The translations under genes were made by a program, and so were the position numbers. This document shows positions 1-8,777 of a stretch of DNA of 64,000 bases, piece by piece; positions within the stretch are counted from its first letter, which is position 1; each line of letters opens with the position of its first letter. The DNA is from Peptostreptococcus porci (GTDB lineage Bacteria; Bacillota; Clostridia; Peptostreptococcales; Peptostreptococcaceae): assembly GCF_009695815.1 (NCBI RefSeq), contig NZ_VUNE01000001.1:434001-498000 (forward strand). Direction: 5' to 3'. A model generated the notes under the pieces. The model was not told the origin of the DNA. It made no database searches and saw only the letters and a list, made by a program, of their open reading frames with translations.

Positions 1-1262
1 ACATTGAATTTGTAGACCTATTTGGGAAAGCAGAAATATCAGGTGTATATGATAAATATATAAGAGTATTTAGAGAATACAACGAGATAAAACGTGAAAT
101 CTTAAAAATTAATGATAATAAGAGTGAGAAGGAAGTCCAAAGAGAAAAAGATTTGTTGAAATTTCAGATAGATGAAATTGAAAAGGCTAGGTTGGACAAA
201 AACGAATACGACGAACTGTTGAAGCGTAGAGATATATTTGTCAATGGTGAAAAGATATACAAGGCATTAAATGAGGTTTATTCGAATTTGAATTCCAGTG
301 ATTTCAATGCATTGGAATTAATTGGAAAGAGTGTATCGCTGCTGTCAGGAGTTTCTAAATACGATGATAAAATATTAGAAATCAATGAGGCAATAGAAAG
401 TATAATGTACGAATTGGAAGATAAATCAACGTCTATTAGACATTATATAGATTCAATTGAGTTTGAACCTCATGAGTTGGATGAGATTCAGGAGAGAATA
501 GATGTTTATAACACTATGAAAAGAAAGTATGGAGATTCTGTAGATGAAATACTCTCATATATGGAAAAGATGTCTAAACGATTAAGCGATATAGAAAATA
601 GAGATGAGGTTTTAAGTGCTTTGCAAGAAAAATTGTCTAGGAAATTTATTGAGCTTGAGAAGAGTGGAGCTGAATTGACAAATATGAGAATCAAGGTTTC
701 AGCAGAATTGGAGACTAGACTATTGGAAGAATTAAATAGTCTAAATATGAAAAATACGAGATTTAAGGTAAATTTCAAGAGTTTGGATTATAATGAAAGT
801 GGATGCGATGATATTGAATTTTTCGTTTCCTTCAATCTGGGAGAAGATCTTAATCCTCTGAGCAAGGTGGCTTCAGGTGGAGAGATGTCGAGGTTTATGT
901 TGGCGTTTAAGTCTATTCTGTCAGATGTAGATAGGATTGAGGCTTTGATTTTTGATGAGATAGATAGTGGAATAAGTGGTCGTGCAGCACAAATAGTTGG
1001 TGAAAAGCTGTCAAATATATCAGAAAAAAAACAAGTGATATGTATAACTCATCTTCCACAGATTGCATCGTTTGCAGATGATCACTTCCAGATAGAAAAA
1101 AATGTTGAAAATGATAGAACGTATACTAGAATTTCTAAGCTAGGAGATGGAGAAAAGAAAAATGAAATTGCAAGGTTGATTTCAGGAAAGGTTATTTCGC
1201 AAAAGACGATAGAGCACGCAGATGAAATAATAGAAAGTGCAAAAAGGATAAAGAATAACTAG
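1..1262 (+). CDS. recN: DNA repair ATPase RecN, C-terminal part (cut by the window edge)
   Basis: RecN is an SMC-like ATPase acting early in recombinational repair of double-strand breaks. The frame is already open at base 3, so the N-terminal Walker A half lies outside the window. What remains is the coiled-coil return arm and the C-terminal ATPase half: the ABC-type signature ASGGEMSRFML, Walker B with LIFDEIDSGISG, and the switch histidine in ICITHLPQIASFA. This motif order is diagnostic. It ends 20 bases before the SteA-like gene, suggesting cotranscription, as commonly seen for recN and the steA/steB block in Clostridia. Confidence 0.95.
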   Translation, partial: IEFVDLFGKAEISGVYDKYIRVFREYNEIKREILKINDNKSEKEVQREKDLLKFQIDEIEKARLDKNEYDELLKRRDIFVNGEKIYKALNEVYSNLNSSDFNALELIGKSVSLLSGVSKYDDKILEINEAIESIMYELEDKSTSIRHYIDSIEFEPHELDEIQERIDVYNTMKRKYGDSVDEILSYMEKMSKRLSDIENRDEVLSALQEKLSRKFIELEKSGAELTNMRIKVSAELETRLLEELNSLNMKNTRFKVNFKSLDYNESGCDDIEFFVSFNLGEDLNPLSKVASGGEMSRFMLAFKSILSDVDRIEALIFDEIDSGISGRAAQIVGEKLSNISEKKQVICITHLPQIASFADDHFQIEKNVENDRTYTRISKLGDGEKKNEIARLISGKVISQKTIEHADEIIESAKRIKNN

Positions 1263-1282
1263 ATGTTTACTAGGAGGAGGCT

Positions 1283-2404
1283 ATGCGAGTAGAGGCGAGA
1301 CTCAAAAAGGACAAAAAAACTAAAAAACTTGCAAAAAGAATTGAGCATGGTGAAATAGCGGTAATAAACCATATTGATATCGATGAAGTGGCTGCAAAAT
1401 CATTGGTTGAAGCAAAGATAAGATTGGTGATAAATGCGACGGAATCCATAAGCGGAAGGTATCCAAATATTGGTCCTACGATATTGGTCAGCAATAATAT
1501 ATTGATTGTAGACAATGTTGGTATGGATGTATTCGATAAGTTAAATGAAGATGACTTTATAGCTGTTGAGGATGGAAGGATATTCAGAGATGGGGAGCTA
1601 ATCGGTTCTGGTGAAGTAATGGATAAGTTTGTCGTCAACGAAAAAATAAAGAAAGCCTATGAAAATATTGAAGTTGAGCTAGATAGATTTATCGATAATA
1701 CAATTGAGTATGCAAAAAAAGAAAAGGGCATGATTTTAGGAGATCTGGAGATTCCTAAAATGAAAACCAAGTATGATGGAAAGCATGTTTTGGTTGTTGT
1801 AAGAGGTCATAATTATAAAGATGATCTGCAGGCTATGATATCATATATTGAAGAGGTAAAACCAATTTTGGTAGGTGTTGATGGCGGTGCTGACGCATTA
1901 TTAGAATTTGGATATAAGCCCGATGTCATAGTGGGAGATATGGATAGTGTCAGTGATGATGCACTAAAGTCGGCGAATGAAATCGTGGTTCACGCTTATA
2001 CTGACGGTAGAGCACCTGGTTTGAAAAGAGTTGAAGAATTGGGGCTTGAGGCTGTGGTATTTTCTGCTCCAGGTACTAGTGAAGATATCGCAATGTTGGC
2101 TGCATATGAGTATAACGCAAAATTGATAGTCGCACTTGGAACTCATTCAAATATGATAGATTTCTTGGAAAAAGGAAGAAAAGGAATGGCTTCTACATTT
2201 CTTGTCAGATTAAAAATAGGATCTAGATTGATCGATGCAAGAGGAGTTAGTATTTTATACCAAAGCAGGCTGAAAATAAAATATATATTTGCCTTGATAA
2301 TAACTGCTTTGTTCCCAATATTAATAGTTGCATCACTATCACCAAAGGTTCAGACTTTAATTCAATTGCTTCAGATTAAATTGAGGTTATTGATGAAGAT
2401 GTAA
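1283..2404 (+). CDS. SteA-like protein (thiamin-pyrophosphokinase-like fold, C-terminal membrane segment)
   Basis: 373 aa. The central part resembles the thiamin pyrophosphokinase catalytic fold (GVDGGADALLEFGYKPDVIVGDMDS), and the protein ends in a hydrophobic segment (about residues 335-352), the layout of the 'putative cytokinetic ring protein SteA' family. In Corynebacterium SteA and SteB act together in cell division and envelope integrity; the role in Firmicutes is not established. The next gene encodes a SteB/MctB-like membrane protein, which supports the assignment. AGGAGG precedes the ATG closely. The protein is unlikely to be a true thiamin kinase because it carries an extra N-terminal domain and a membrane anchor. 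Confidence 0.8.
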   Translation: MRVEARLKKDKKTKKLAKRIEHGEIAVINHIDIDEVAAKSLVEAKIRLVINATESISGRYPNIGPTILVSNNILIVDNVGMDVFDKLNEDDFIAVEDGRIFRDGELIGSGEVMDKFVVNEKIKKAYENIEVELDRFIDNTIEYAKKEKGMILGDLEIPKMKTKYDGKHVLVVVRGHNYKDDLQAMISYIEEVKPILVGVDGGADALLEFGYKPDVIVGDMDSVSDDALKSANEIVVHAYTDGRAPGLKRVEELGLEAVVFSAPGTSEDIAMLAAYEYNAKLIVALGTHSNMIDFLEKGRKGMASTFLVRLKIGSRLIDARGVSILYQSRLKIKYIFALIITALFPILIVASLSPKVQTLIQLLQIKLRLLMKM

Positions 2405-2445
2405 ATATTTCCACTAGAATTAAAAGATTGTTAGGAGGATTGGAA

Positions 2446-3309
2446 ATGCACATAAATTTTAAATATTTCATAGTATCGATAGGCTCGATTTTCATAGCTT
2501 TGGGAATAGGTATATTAATAGGATCTTCGCTTGGAACAAATGAGTCTATACAGAAACAAAATGCGTCAATCATAAAGGATATTGATTCAAAAGTTAATGA
2601 TCTTCAAGCCGTTAATGATGAATTGAGCATTGAAAACAAGCAGGCTCAGAAAAATATAGATGATTTTAAGTCTTATCTTTCAAATAACAATAAAACCTTG
2701 ATTCAATCAGGGCTTTCAAATAAGAAGATCGGGATAATATCGTTTGATGAGGATAGTACAAGCAATCTTGTTTCAAATGTTATTACATCAACTGGTGGTG
2801 AGGTTTCTTTTTACATAACTATTAAAAATTCAATAAATCAAGAGGATGCATTGCAGAAAATAAATGAAAAACTTGACAAAAAATTGGAAAAAAAGGAAGA
2901 TTTGGAGAACTTGATAGTCGATTCAATAAAGGTATCAAATACTGATGGTAGATTATCAGTGCTTCAAGATTTGGGATATGTTAAAATAAATGGATTTATA
3001 AATACTTTTGATAATGTGACGAACATAATTGTGAATAATACTATGGATGCCAAAAATACAAATGTCGAGGAATTTCAAGGTGGATTTATTGGAAAAATAA
3101 AGAGCCTTAAGCATACAATAGTTGCTCAAAAAAGCAGCTCGGAAGTAGACATGGCAAAGATTTTTTCTAAATATAGAATTTCGACTTTGTCAAATGTTGA
3201 CGAACAGTGGTCATATATTAATTTGGTAACTTTGATAAATGAGAAAGATTTAATCGGTAACTTTGGTAAGATTGACGATAACTCATCTTTGTTGGCGATT
3301 TCAAAATAA
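2446..3309 (+). CDS. SteB / MctB-like 'copper transporter' family membrane protein
   Basis: Starts with one transmembrane helix (FIVSIGSIFIALGIGILIGSS), followed by a coiled-coil stretch (about 33-70) and an extracytoplasmic alpha/beta domain, the layout of the MctB/DUF3186 family annotated as copper transporter. Its position directly after the SteA-like gene matches the SteA-SteB pair, so a division or envelope role is more likely than copper transport. The ATG at 2446 is chosen because AGGAGG at 2433-2438 is well spaced to it; an upstream in-frame TTG at 2428 has no such site. No metal-binding Cys/His cluster is visible. Confidence 0.75.
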   Translation: MHINFKYFIVSIGSIFIALGIGILIGSSLGTNESIQKQNASIIKDIDSKVNDLQAVNDELSIENKQAQKNIDDFKSYLSNNNKTLIQSGLSNKKIGIISFDEDSTSNLVSNVITSTGGEVSFYITIKNSINQEDALQKINEKLDKKLEKKEDLENLIVDSIKVSNTDGRLSVLQDLGYVKINGFINTFDNVTNIIVNNTMDAKNTNVEEFQGGFIGKIKSLKHTIVAQKSSSEVDMAKIFSKYRISTLSNVDEQWSYINLVTLINEKDLIGNFGKIDDNSSLLAISK

Positions 3310-3336
3310 AACATTTCTAAACTAAGGAGTGATTGA

Positions 3337-4026
3337 ATGATAACTAGTGTGATTATACCGGCATATAACGAATCAGAAAGAATTGTTGACACAATCAATG
3401 GAATAAACGATTTGGCTGAGGTTGATGAAATAGTAGTTGTGGATGACGGTTCAAGTGATAATACTGCACAGGTGGTAAAATCGATTGATATCGAAAAGCT
3501 AAAATTCTATATTCAAACGAAAAATTACGGAAAAGGAAAGGCTCTTGAAAAGGGGCTGGAAATTATGAGAAAAGACGCTGATATCGTTGTATTTCTTGAT
3601 GCAGATGTTGGAAAAACTTCCTCAGAAGTAATCAAAATCATTAGACCAGTTCTAGATGATGAGTGCGATGTTGCCATTGCAAGATTTAGACCAGCATCAA
3701 AAAAAGGCGGAATGGGATTTGTAAAGAGGCTGGCAAAGGATTCTGTATATGAAATGACAGGCGTAGAGCTAAACTCTACAATATCAGGGCAAAGAGCCTT
3801 TAAAAGAGAGGTTATTGATCGATTTGACTTTATGCCAGATGGTTATGGTGTGGAAGTAGGCATGACAGTAGATATTTTGAAATGGGGATATAGAGTAAAT
3901 GAATATTTAGTCGATATGACTCATAACGAAACAGGGAGAGATTTGAAGGGGTTTATTCACAGAGGAAAACAATACCTTCATATAAAAAAAATAGTAAAAC
4001 AAAAGAAAAAAGAATGGGGGGATTAG
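3337..4026 (+). CDS. Family 2 glycosyltransferase
   Basis: 229 aa GT-A fold transferase: SVIIPAYNESERI at the N-terminus, VVVDDGSSDNT for nucleotide-sugar binding, and VVFLDADVG as the DXD-type metal site. No transmembrane helices are evident, so it is probably cytoplasmic or peripheral. It resembles the dolichol/polyprenyl-phosphate sugar transferase-like proteins found beside DUF3866 and MraY-like genes in Clostridia. It sits one base before a polyprenyl-phosphate transferase homologue, which suggests a shared lipid-linked sugar pathway. Donor and acceptor cannot be told from sequence. AAGGAG precedes the ATG. Confidence 0.85.
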   Translation: MITSVIIPAYNESERIVDTINGINDLAEVDEIVVVDDGSSDNTAQVVKSIDIEKLKFYIQTKNYGKGKALEKGLEIMRKDADIVVFLDADVGKTSSEVIKIIRPVLDDECDVAIARFRPASKKGGMGFVKRLAKDSVYEMTGVELNSTISGQRAFKREVIDRFDFMPDGYGVEVGMTVDILKWGYRVNEYLVDMTHNETGRDLKGFIHRGKQYLHIKKIVKQKKKEWGD

Positions 4027-4027
4027 C

Positions 4028-4870
4028 TTGTACGATTATTTAATGTTGTTGATTTTATTCAGTCTGGGTATAAGTGTGACTTTGATTTCTATTCAATTCA
4101 TAAGACAGATGCTTGATAATTGTGGGTTGGTTAGGCAGAATTATAGAGGCAAAATGATTCCTGTGGGCATGGGAATTGTATTTATTCCACCATTGCTTTT
4201 AAACACAATAGTGCTTTTGTTTTCAAATGTAGCTCCTGAACGACTGATAAAAATACTTGTTGTTGCTCTTGGCATAATTTCGATGAGCTTTGTTGGAATA
4301 ATTGATGACGCAATTGGCAATCGTGATGTTACTGGCTTGAAAGGACATTTTTCAAATTTATTTAAGGGGGAATTGACGACAGGGGCGTTTAAGGCCTTGA
4401 TAGGAGGAATTGTAGGATTATTGATTTCGGTAACTATTTCAAAGGATATTTCGAGCATTATTTTGGGAATGCTAGTGATTGCTCTTTCTACTAACTTTAT
4501 GAATTTGCTAGATTTGAGACCTGGTAGAGCAATAAAAGTTTATTTGTTTGCAATTATTCTATGTTTATTCTTTTGCTCAGTTTTTGAAAGAGAATTGATG
4601 ATGTTAATAGTTCCAGCAGTGATAGCATATTTCTATTATGATATTAAAGCTATGGCGATGATGGGTGATGCTGGCTCCAACGTGTTGGGAATATCACTGG
4701 GAATATTTATTGTTATTTCCTTCAATATGTATGTGCAGATATTTGTGTTGATATTGTTGATACTTGTACATTTAGTTGCTGAAAAATATTCTATTACAAA
4801 GATTATCAGGAATAACAAGATTTTAAACTACATTGATGAATTTGGAAGGAACAAGGGTCATGATAAGTAA
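4028..4870 (+). CDS. MraY/WecA-like phospho-sugar polyprenyl transferase homologue
   Basis: 280 aa, rich in transmembrane helices, with the acidic motifs of the polyprenyl-phosphate N-acetylhexosamine-1-phosphate transferase superfamily: IIDDAIG (about residue 95), NFMNLLDLRPGRA and MMGDAGSN. It is shorter than typical MraY (about 320 aa), and it is not the peptidoglycan MraY of an mra operon by context. Translation appears to start at TTG 4028 with a G-rich site just upstream (gggggg). It overlaps the next gene by 11 bases, indicating coupling. The likely substrate is undecaprenyl phosphate, but the sugar is unknown. Confidence 0.75.
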   Translation: MYDYLMLLILFSLGISVTLISIQFIRQMLDNCGLVRQNYRGKMIPVGMGIVFIPPLLLNTIVLLFSNVAPERLIKILVVALGIISMSFVGIIDDAIGNRDVTGLKGHFSNLFKGELTTGAFKALIGGIVGLLISVTISKDISSIILGMLVIALSTNFMNLLDLRPGRAIKVYLFAIILCLFFCSVFERELMMLIVPAVIAYFYYDIKAMAMMGDAGSNVLGISLGIFIVISFNMYVQIFVLILLILVHLVAEKYSITKIIRNNKILNYIDEFGRNKGHDK

Positions 4871-5951
4871 AAAATGTGGGAAAATTGTTGATATTAGAAG
4901 TGAAAATAATTTAATACAAGACATTGTCGTAGATATCGATGGGAGCTTGGAAAGAGCCTATAATTACATTCAGATTACGGGAATTGCAAAAATTGGTGAT
5001 GAGGTTGCTTTGAATACAACCGCTGTTGAATTAAACCTTGGTACTGGTGGATTTCATTTTGTCATGTATAATCTGAATAACAAGAATTCCACGTTTACAC
5101 CTGGTGGACACATAATGAAACTAAGATATACTCCTATGCAAATAAAGGTGGATTCTGTTGAAGAACAGGGAAGTGAATACCATGATGTGTTCAATGATTT
5201 TATTTGCCTAGAAAAGCTACCAGTTGCTGTCGGAGCCTTGCATAGTATGCTACAGCCGTTTGCAGCAACCTTTAAAAGACATTACCCAGAAAAAAAATTG
5301 GTTTACATTATGACTGATGGTGCGGCGTTGCCAATTGCATTTAGCAAGAATGTCGATAATTTAAAAAAAATTGGTCTTATAGATAACACAATAACGTATG
5401 GTAATGCTTTTGGTGGAGATTTTGAATGTGTTAATATTTATACGGCTCTAATCACAGCAAAGGAAATTTGCAAGGCGGACTGCGTAATAGCATCGATGGG
5501 ACCTGGAATTGCAGGCACTGGTACAAAGTATGGCTTTAGTGGGATTGATCAGGGAGCAATAATTGATGCTGTCGAAAAGATGAATGGGACTTCCTTTGTC
5601 ATTCCAAGAATTAGCTTTGCAGATTTAAGACCAAGGCACAGAGGCATATCTCATCATACAATAACTATTTTGAGTGAAATTACAAATAAATCTACTAGGG
5701 TCGTTATTAATGACAACTACGAGCAAGGAAAACTTGACTTGATAATGGAGCAGCTAAATGACAATAGTATAAATGAAAAACATAGAATTATTTTCAATTC
5801 ATATGAAAAGGCAGAAGACGACTTGGAACACTTTGGACAAAAGGTGAGAAGCATGGGTAGAGGTTTCGAGGAGGACAAGGAGTTCTTTATTGCAGCATCA
5901 ACTGTTGCAAAGGAAATATGTGATTTTATAAAAAATGAGATCATATACTAA
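4860..5951 (+). CDS. DUF3866 family protein
   Basis: About 363 aa. It matches the DUF3866 family pattern: an N-terminal beta-rich part with ALNTTAVELNLGTGGFHFV, then an alpha/beta part with YIMTDGAALPIAFS and ASMGPGIAGTGTKYGFSG, which look like ligand-binding loops. The function is unknown. The family is usually found, as here, with recN/steA/glycosyltransferase genes and upstream of a nucleoside phosphorylase or NUDIX gene. The start at ATG 4860 is preferred because homologues begin with the short M-I-(R/S) stretch and it overlaps the upstream stop; the further-upstream TTG 4833 would lie deeper inside the previous gene. Confidence 0.8.
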   Translation: MISKKCGKIVDIRSENNLIQDIVVDIDGSLERAYNYIQITGIAKIGDEVALNTTAVELNLGTGGFHFVMYNLNNKNSTFTPGGHIMKLRYTPMQIKVDSVEEQGSEYHDVFNDFICLEKLPVAVGALHSMLQPFAATFKRHYPEKKLVYIMTDGAALPIAFSKNVDNLKKIGLIDNTITYGNAFGGDFECVNIYTALITAKEICKADCVIASMGPGIAGTGTKYGFSGIDQGAIIDAVEKMNGTSFVIPRISFADLRPRHRGISHHTITILSEITNKSTRVVINDNYEQGKLDLIMEQLNDNSINEKHRIIFNSYEKAEDDLEHFGQKVRSMGRGFEEDKEFFIAASTVAKEICDFIKNEIIY

Positions 5952-5978
5952 AGGGTGTATTTTTATAGAGGTGGATAT

Positions 5979-6791
5979 ATGGAAAATAAGATACAAAAAA
6001 GTGCAGAATTTATTTTGAACGCAACTGAATATCGTCCGGAGATTGCACTGATTTTAGGTTCGGGACTGGGATCTCTTGCAGATTGTATTGAAGATAAGGT
6101 TGTAATACCATATAGCTCAATACCGAATTTTATGGTTTCAGAGGTTGAAGGACATAAAAATCAATTGGTTATTGGAAAATTAAATGGAAGATATGTTCTT
6201 GCCATGCAGGGACGATTTCATTATTATGAAGGCTATACACAACAGGAAATCACGTATCCAATTAGAGTTTTTAAGAAAATTGGAATTAAAAAATTGATAG
6301 TTACCAATGCTGCAGGAGGATGTAATCTGTCAATGAATCCTGGAGATTTGATGATAATAAATGACCATATCAATTTTAGTGGATCAAATCCGCTTATCGG
6401 TAAAAATTTAGATGATTTCGGAGTTAGATTTCCAGATATGAGTAATGCTTATAATAAGAAATTGATTGAAGTTGCCAAAAAATGTGCAGACGAACTGAAG
6501 ATAAATATAAAAGAGGGGGTTTATATGTATTTTTCAGGGCCATCATACGAAACTCCATCAGAGGTCAAAATGGCTAGGCTATTAGGAGCAGATGCAGTGG
6601 GTATGTCTACTGTACCAGAGGTAATAATTTCAAATCATTCTGGAATTGATGTTCTGGGAATTTCGTGTATTACAAATATGGCGGCAGGTATATTAAATCA
6701 GCCGTTAAATCATGAAGAAGTAGTTGAAACATCTAATAGGGTAAAAAATGATTTTTCGTCACTTATCAAGGCAGTGATAGAAAAAATTTAG
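5979..6791 (+). CDS. Purine nucleoside phosphorylase (trimeric PNP type)
   Basis: Catalyses phosphorolysis of (deoxy)inosine and guanosine to base plus ribose-1-phosphate in purine salvage. It shows the family's LILGSGLGSLA phosphate loop, GRFHYYEGY, TNAAGG, the base-pocket GPSYETPSE and VGMSTVPEVI. Length (270 aa) is normal for the low-molecular-mass trimeric class. ATG 5979 follows AGAGGTGG with good spacing, better than the upstream in-frame GTG at 5955. It lies between DUF3866 and mltG in one tight same-strand series. Confidence 0.93.
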   Translation: MENKIQKSAEFILNATEYRPEIALILGSGLGSLADCIEDKVVIPYSSIPNFMVSEVEGHKNQLVIGKLNGRYVLAMQGRFHYYEGYTQQEITYPIRVFKKIGIKKLIVTNAAGGCNLSMNPGDLMIINDHINFSGSNPLIGKNLDDFGVRFPDMSNAYNKKLIEVAKKCADELKINIKEGVYMYFSGPSYETPSEVKMARLLGADAVGMSTVPEVIISNHSGIDVLGISCITNMAAGILNQPLNHEEVVETSNRVKNDFSSLIKAVIEKI

Positions 6792-6809
6792 TTTGAAGGG
6801 GATGAGTTA

Positions 6810-7961
6810 GTGAAGAAGAATAGTAACGTTTCTAAAATGAAAAAAAAGAGATCTAAGATCAGGGTTTACAGAATTATTATTGTGTTTTTCTTGTTTGTGT
6901 CGATACTAGGTATTGCAGGGAGCTTTTACTTCAAAAGAGCGTCAAAAGCAGTGGATGAGAATAGCACAAAGAACATAGTCGTTGAGATTCCGAATGGTTC
7001 ATCAGTTCCTCAAATTGCTGATATTTTGAAGGAAAAAAACTTAATTAGGGATAAGAGAGTATTTGTTCAGAATGCGAAAAACTCTGAGAAAGCTGAAAAA
7101 ATAAAGGCTGGTAAATATAAGTTGTCTCAAAATATGGACAATGAAGCTATAATAAAGAAAATGGTTGATGGTATGGTATATCAAGATGGTACGAAAATTA
7201 CTATACCGGAAGGAAGTATTTCTACAGATATTGTAAATATGCTGGTTAAAAATAAGCTTGGAGATAGAGCAACATTTGTAAAGTTATTTAGAAATCCAAA
7301 GGCATTTCAAAGTAAATTTTCATTTCTGAAGGATTCTAGAATCGTAACATTGGAAGGCTTCTTATATCCGGTAACATATCATTTTGAAAAAGGGATAACT
7401 GAAAAAGAAATTTTTGAGAGAATGTTATCAGAATTTGAGAAAAATTATAATAAAAGTGTGAAAAGCATAGCTGATAAAAATAAGTACAACTTCTATGATA
7501 CAGTTATTATGGCTTCCATTGTTGAAAAGGAAACTGTAAAGGATGAAGATAGAGGTTTGGTTGCCGGAGTATTTTACAACAGGTTGGCAAAGAAGATGAG
7601 ATTGCAATCTGACGCTGTGTTGCAGTATGGATTGCCAGAGAGAAAATCTAGAGTTTTGTATAAGGATTTAAAGGTGGAGACTCCATATAATCTTTATTTA
7701 CATGATGGATTGCCACCTACTCCGATAGCAAATCCTGGCATTAAATCGCTGATTGCTGCTGCCAGTCCAGAAAAGAGCGACTATCTATACTTCGTAACAG
7801 GAACAGACAACAAAAACTATTACAGCAAAACCTACGAAGAACATATGGTATATGCGAAGAAATACCATAAAGAGCTAGATGCCTTAGAAGGTAAGGATTC
7901 GTCAAAGAGCAGTAGTGATTCTAGTACATCGAGCACAAATAGTTCGAATAACGAACAATAA
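6810..7961 (+). CDS. mltG: Endolytic murein transglycosylase MltG
   Basis: A membrane-anchored lytic transglycosylase thought to cleave nascent glycan strands and terminate peptidoglycan polymerisation. One N-terminal transmembrane helix (about 20-41) is followed by a LysM-like region and the YceG catalytic domain with the conserved MASIVEKET (catalytic Glu) and GVFYNRL. The C-terminus is a Ser/Thr/Asn-rich low-complexity tail of about 20 residues, probably disordered. The start is GTG 6810 after GAAGGGG. The downstream neighbours (O-methyltransferase and U32 protein) match the Bacillus yrrL-yrrM-yrrN/yrrO order. Confidence 0.93.
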   Translation: MKKNSNVSKMKKKRSKIRVYRIIIVFFLFVSILGIAGSFYFKRASKAVDENSTKNIVVEIPNGSSVPQIADILKEKNLIRDKRVFVQNAKNSEKAEKIKAGKYKLSQNMDNEAIIKKMVDGMVYQDGTKITIPEGSISTDIVNMLVKNKLGDRATFVKLFRNPKAFQSKFSFLKDSRIVTLEGFLYPVTYHFEKGITEKEIFERMLSEFEKNYNKSVKSIADKNKYNFYDTVIMASIVEKETVKDEDRGLVAGVFYNRLAKKMRLQSDAVLQYGLPERKSRVLYKDLKVETPYNLYLHDGLPPTPIANPGIKSLIAAASPEKSDYLYFVTGTDNKNYYSKTYEEHMVYAKKYHKELDALEGKDSSKSSSDSSTSSTNSSNNEQ

Positions 7962-7980
7962 TTGATTATAAATAGATTGA

Positions 7981-8016
7981 ATACAGTTCCTAATGATTTA
8001 TTGTTAGGAACTGTAT
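7981..8016 (+). terminator. Perfect 13-bp hairpin after mltG
   Basis: Arms 7981-7993 and 8004-8016 are perfectly complementary around a 10-base loop. Only a short, G-interrupted T stretch follows, so this could be a weak terminator or an mRNA 3' stabiliser for the recN-mltG unit. Confidence 0.6.
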
Positions 8017-8044
8017 TGTTGGGATAAGATATTGTTGGGATAAG
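8015..8044. repeat. 14-nt direct repeat
   Basis: ATTGTTGGGATAAG occurs at 8015-8028 and again at 8031-8044, separated by two bases. It lies between the mltG hairpin and the methyltransferase gene. It probably arose by slippage; no function is evident. Confidence 0.7.
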
Positions 8045-8099
8045 GTTGAAAAATTGGGTTATCTGTTGAAAAATTTTATTGATTTTGAGAGGAAATAGT

Positions 8100-8753
8100 A
8101 TGAGTAATATTGTGAATGACCTAGTAGAGGATTACATTAGGAAGACTTTAAAAATGAATAACGGTCTTCTAGAAGAGATGGAAATATATGCTGAGGATAA
8201 CTCAGTTCCTATAATTCATAAAGAGGTATCCGAGCTATTGAAGGTCATATTGAAAATTCACAAGCCAAAGAGAATACTTGAAATTGGATGTGCAATTGGA
8301 TATTCTTCAATTTTTTTCGCAGACGTATTGAATAATGATGTGGAGATAATTACGACAGAGAGAAATCCAATAATGCTAGAAAAAGCATATGAAAATATAA
8401 AAAAAGCAGGGTTGTCAGATAAAATTAAAATATTGGTTGGAGACGCTGAAGAAACACTGAAGGACATTGATGGAGATTTCGATATGGTGTTTATCGATGC
8501 GGCAAAAGGGCAGTATAAATTGTTTTTTGATATCGTATTTGATAAGGTGAAAAATGGAGGAATTGTCATTTCGGACAATATTTTATATAAAGGTATGATT
8601 GCCAGTGATGATTTTGTGGTAAAAAGAAAGAAGACGATTGTAAAGAGAATGAGAGATTATTTGGACTATATATGCCATCAAGAATTTCTTGACACGTCGA
8701 TAATTCCTATTGGAGATGGTGTTGCAATTTCTTACAAGATGTCTGATAGATAG
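8100..8753 (+). CDS. SAM-dependent O-methyltransferase (YrrM type)
   Basis: 217 aa class I methyltransferase with motif I LEIGCAIGYSSIFFA (about residues 60-75), an acidic residue at the end of strand 2, and FIDAAKGQY as the post-II motif typical of the O-methyltransferase family 3 (COMT/CcoAOMT-like). In Bacillus the equivalent yrrM product (TrmR) methylates hydroxyuridine at tRNA position 34; the U32 gene immediately downstream, whose family makes that hydroxyuridine, supports the same role here. ATG 8100 is chosen after GAGAGG. Confidence 0.85.
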   Translation: MSNIVNDLVEDYIRKTLKMNNGLLEEMEIYAEDNSVPIIHKEVSELLKVILKIHKPKRILEIGCAIGYSSIFFADVLNNDVEIITTERNPIMLEKAYENIKKAGLSDKIKILVGDAEETLKDIDGDFDMVFIDAAKGQYKLFFDIVFDKVKNGGIVISDNILYKGMIASDDFVVKRKKTIVKRMRDYLDYICHQEFLDTSIIPIGDGVAISYKMSDR

Positions 8754-8777
8754 TTTTTTACTGTGAGAGGAGAGATT

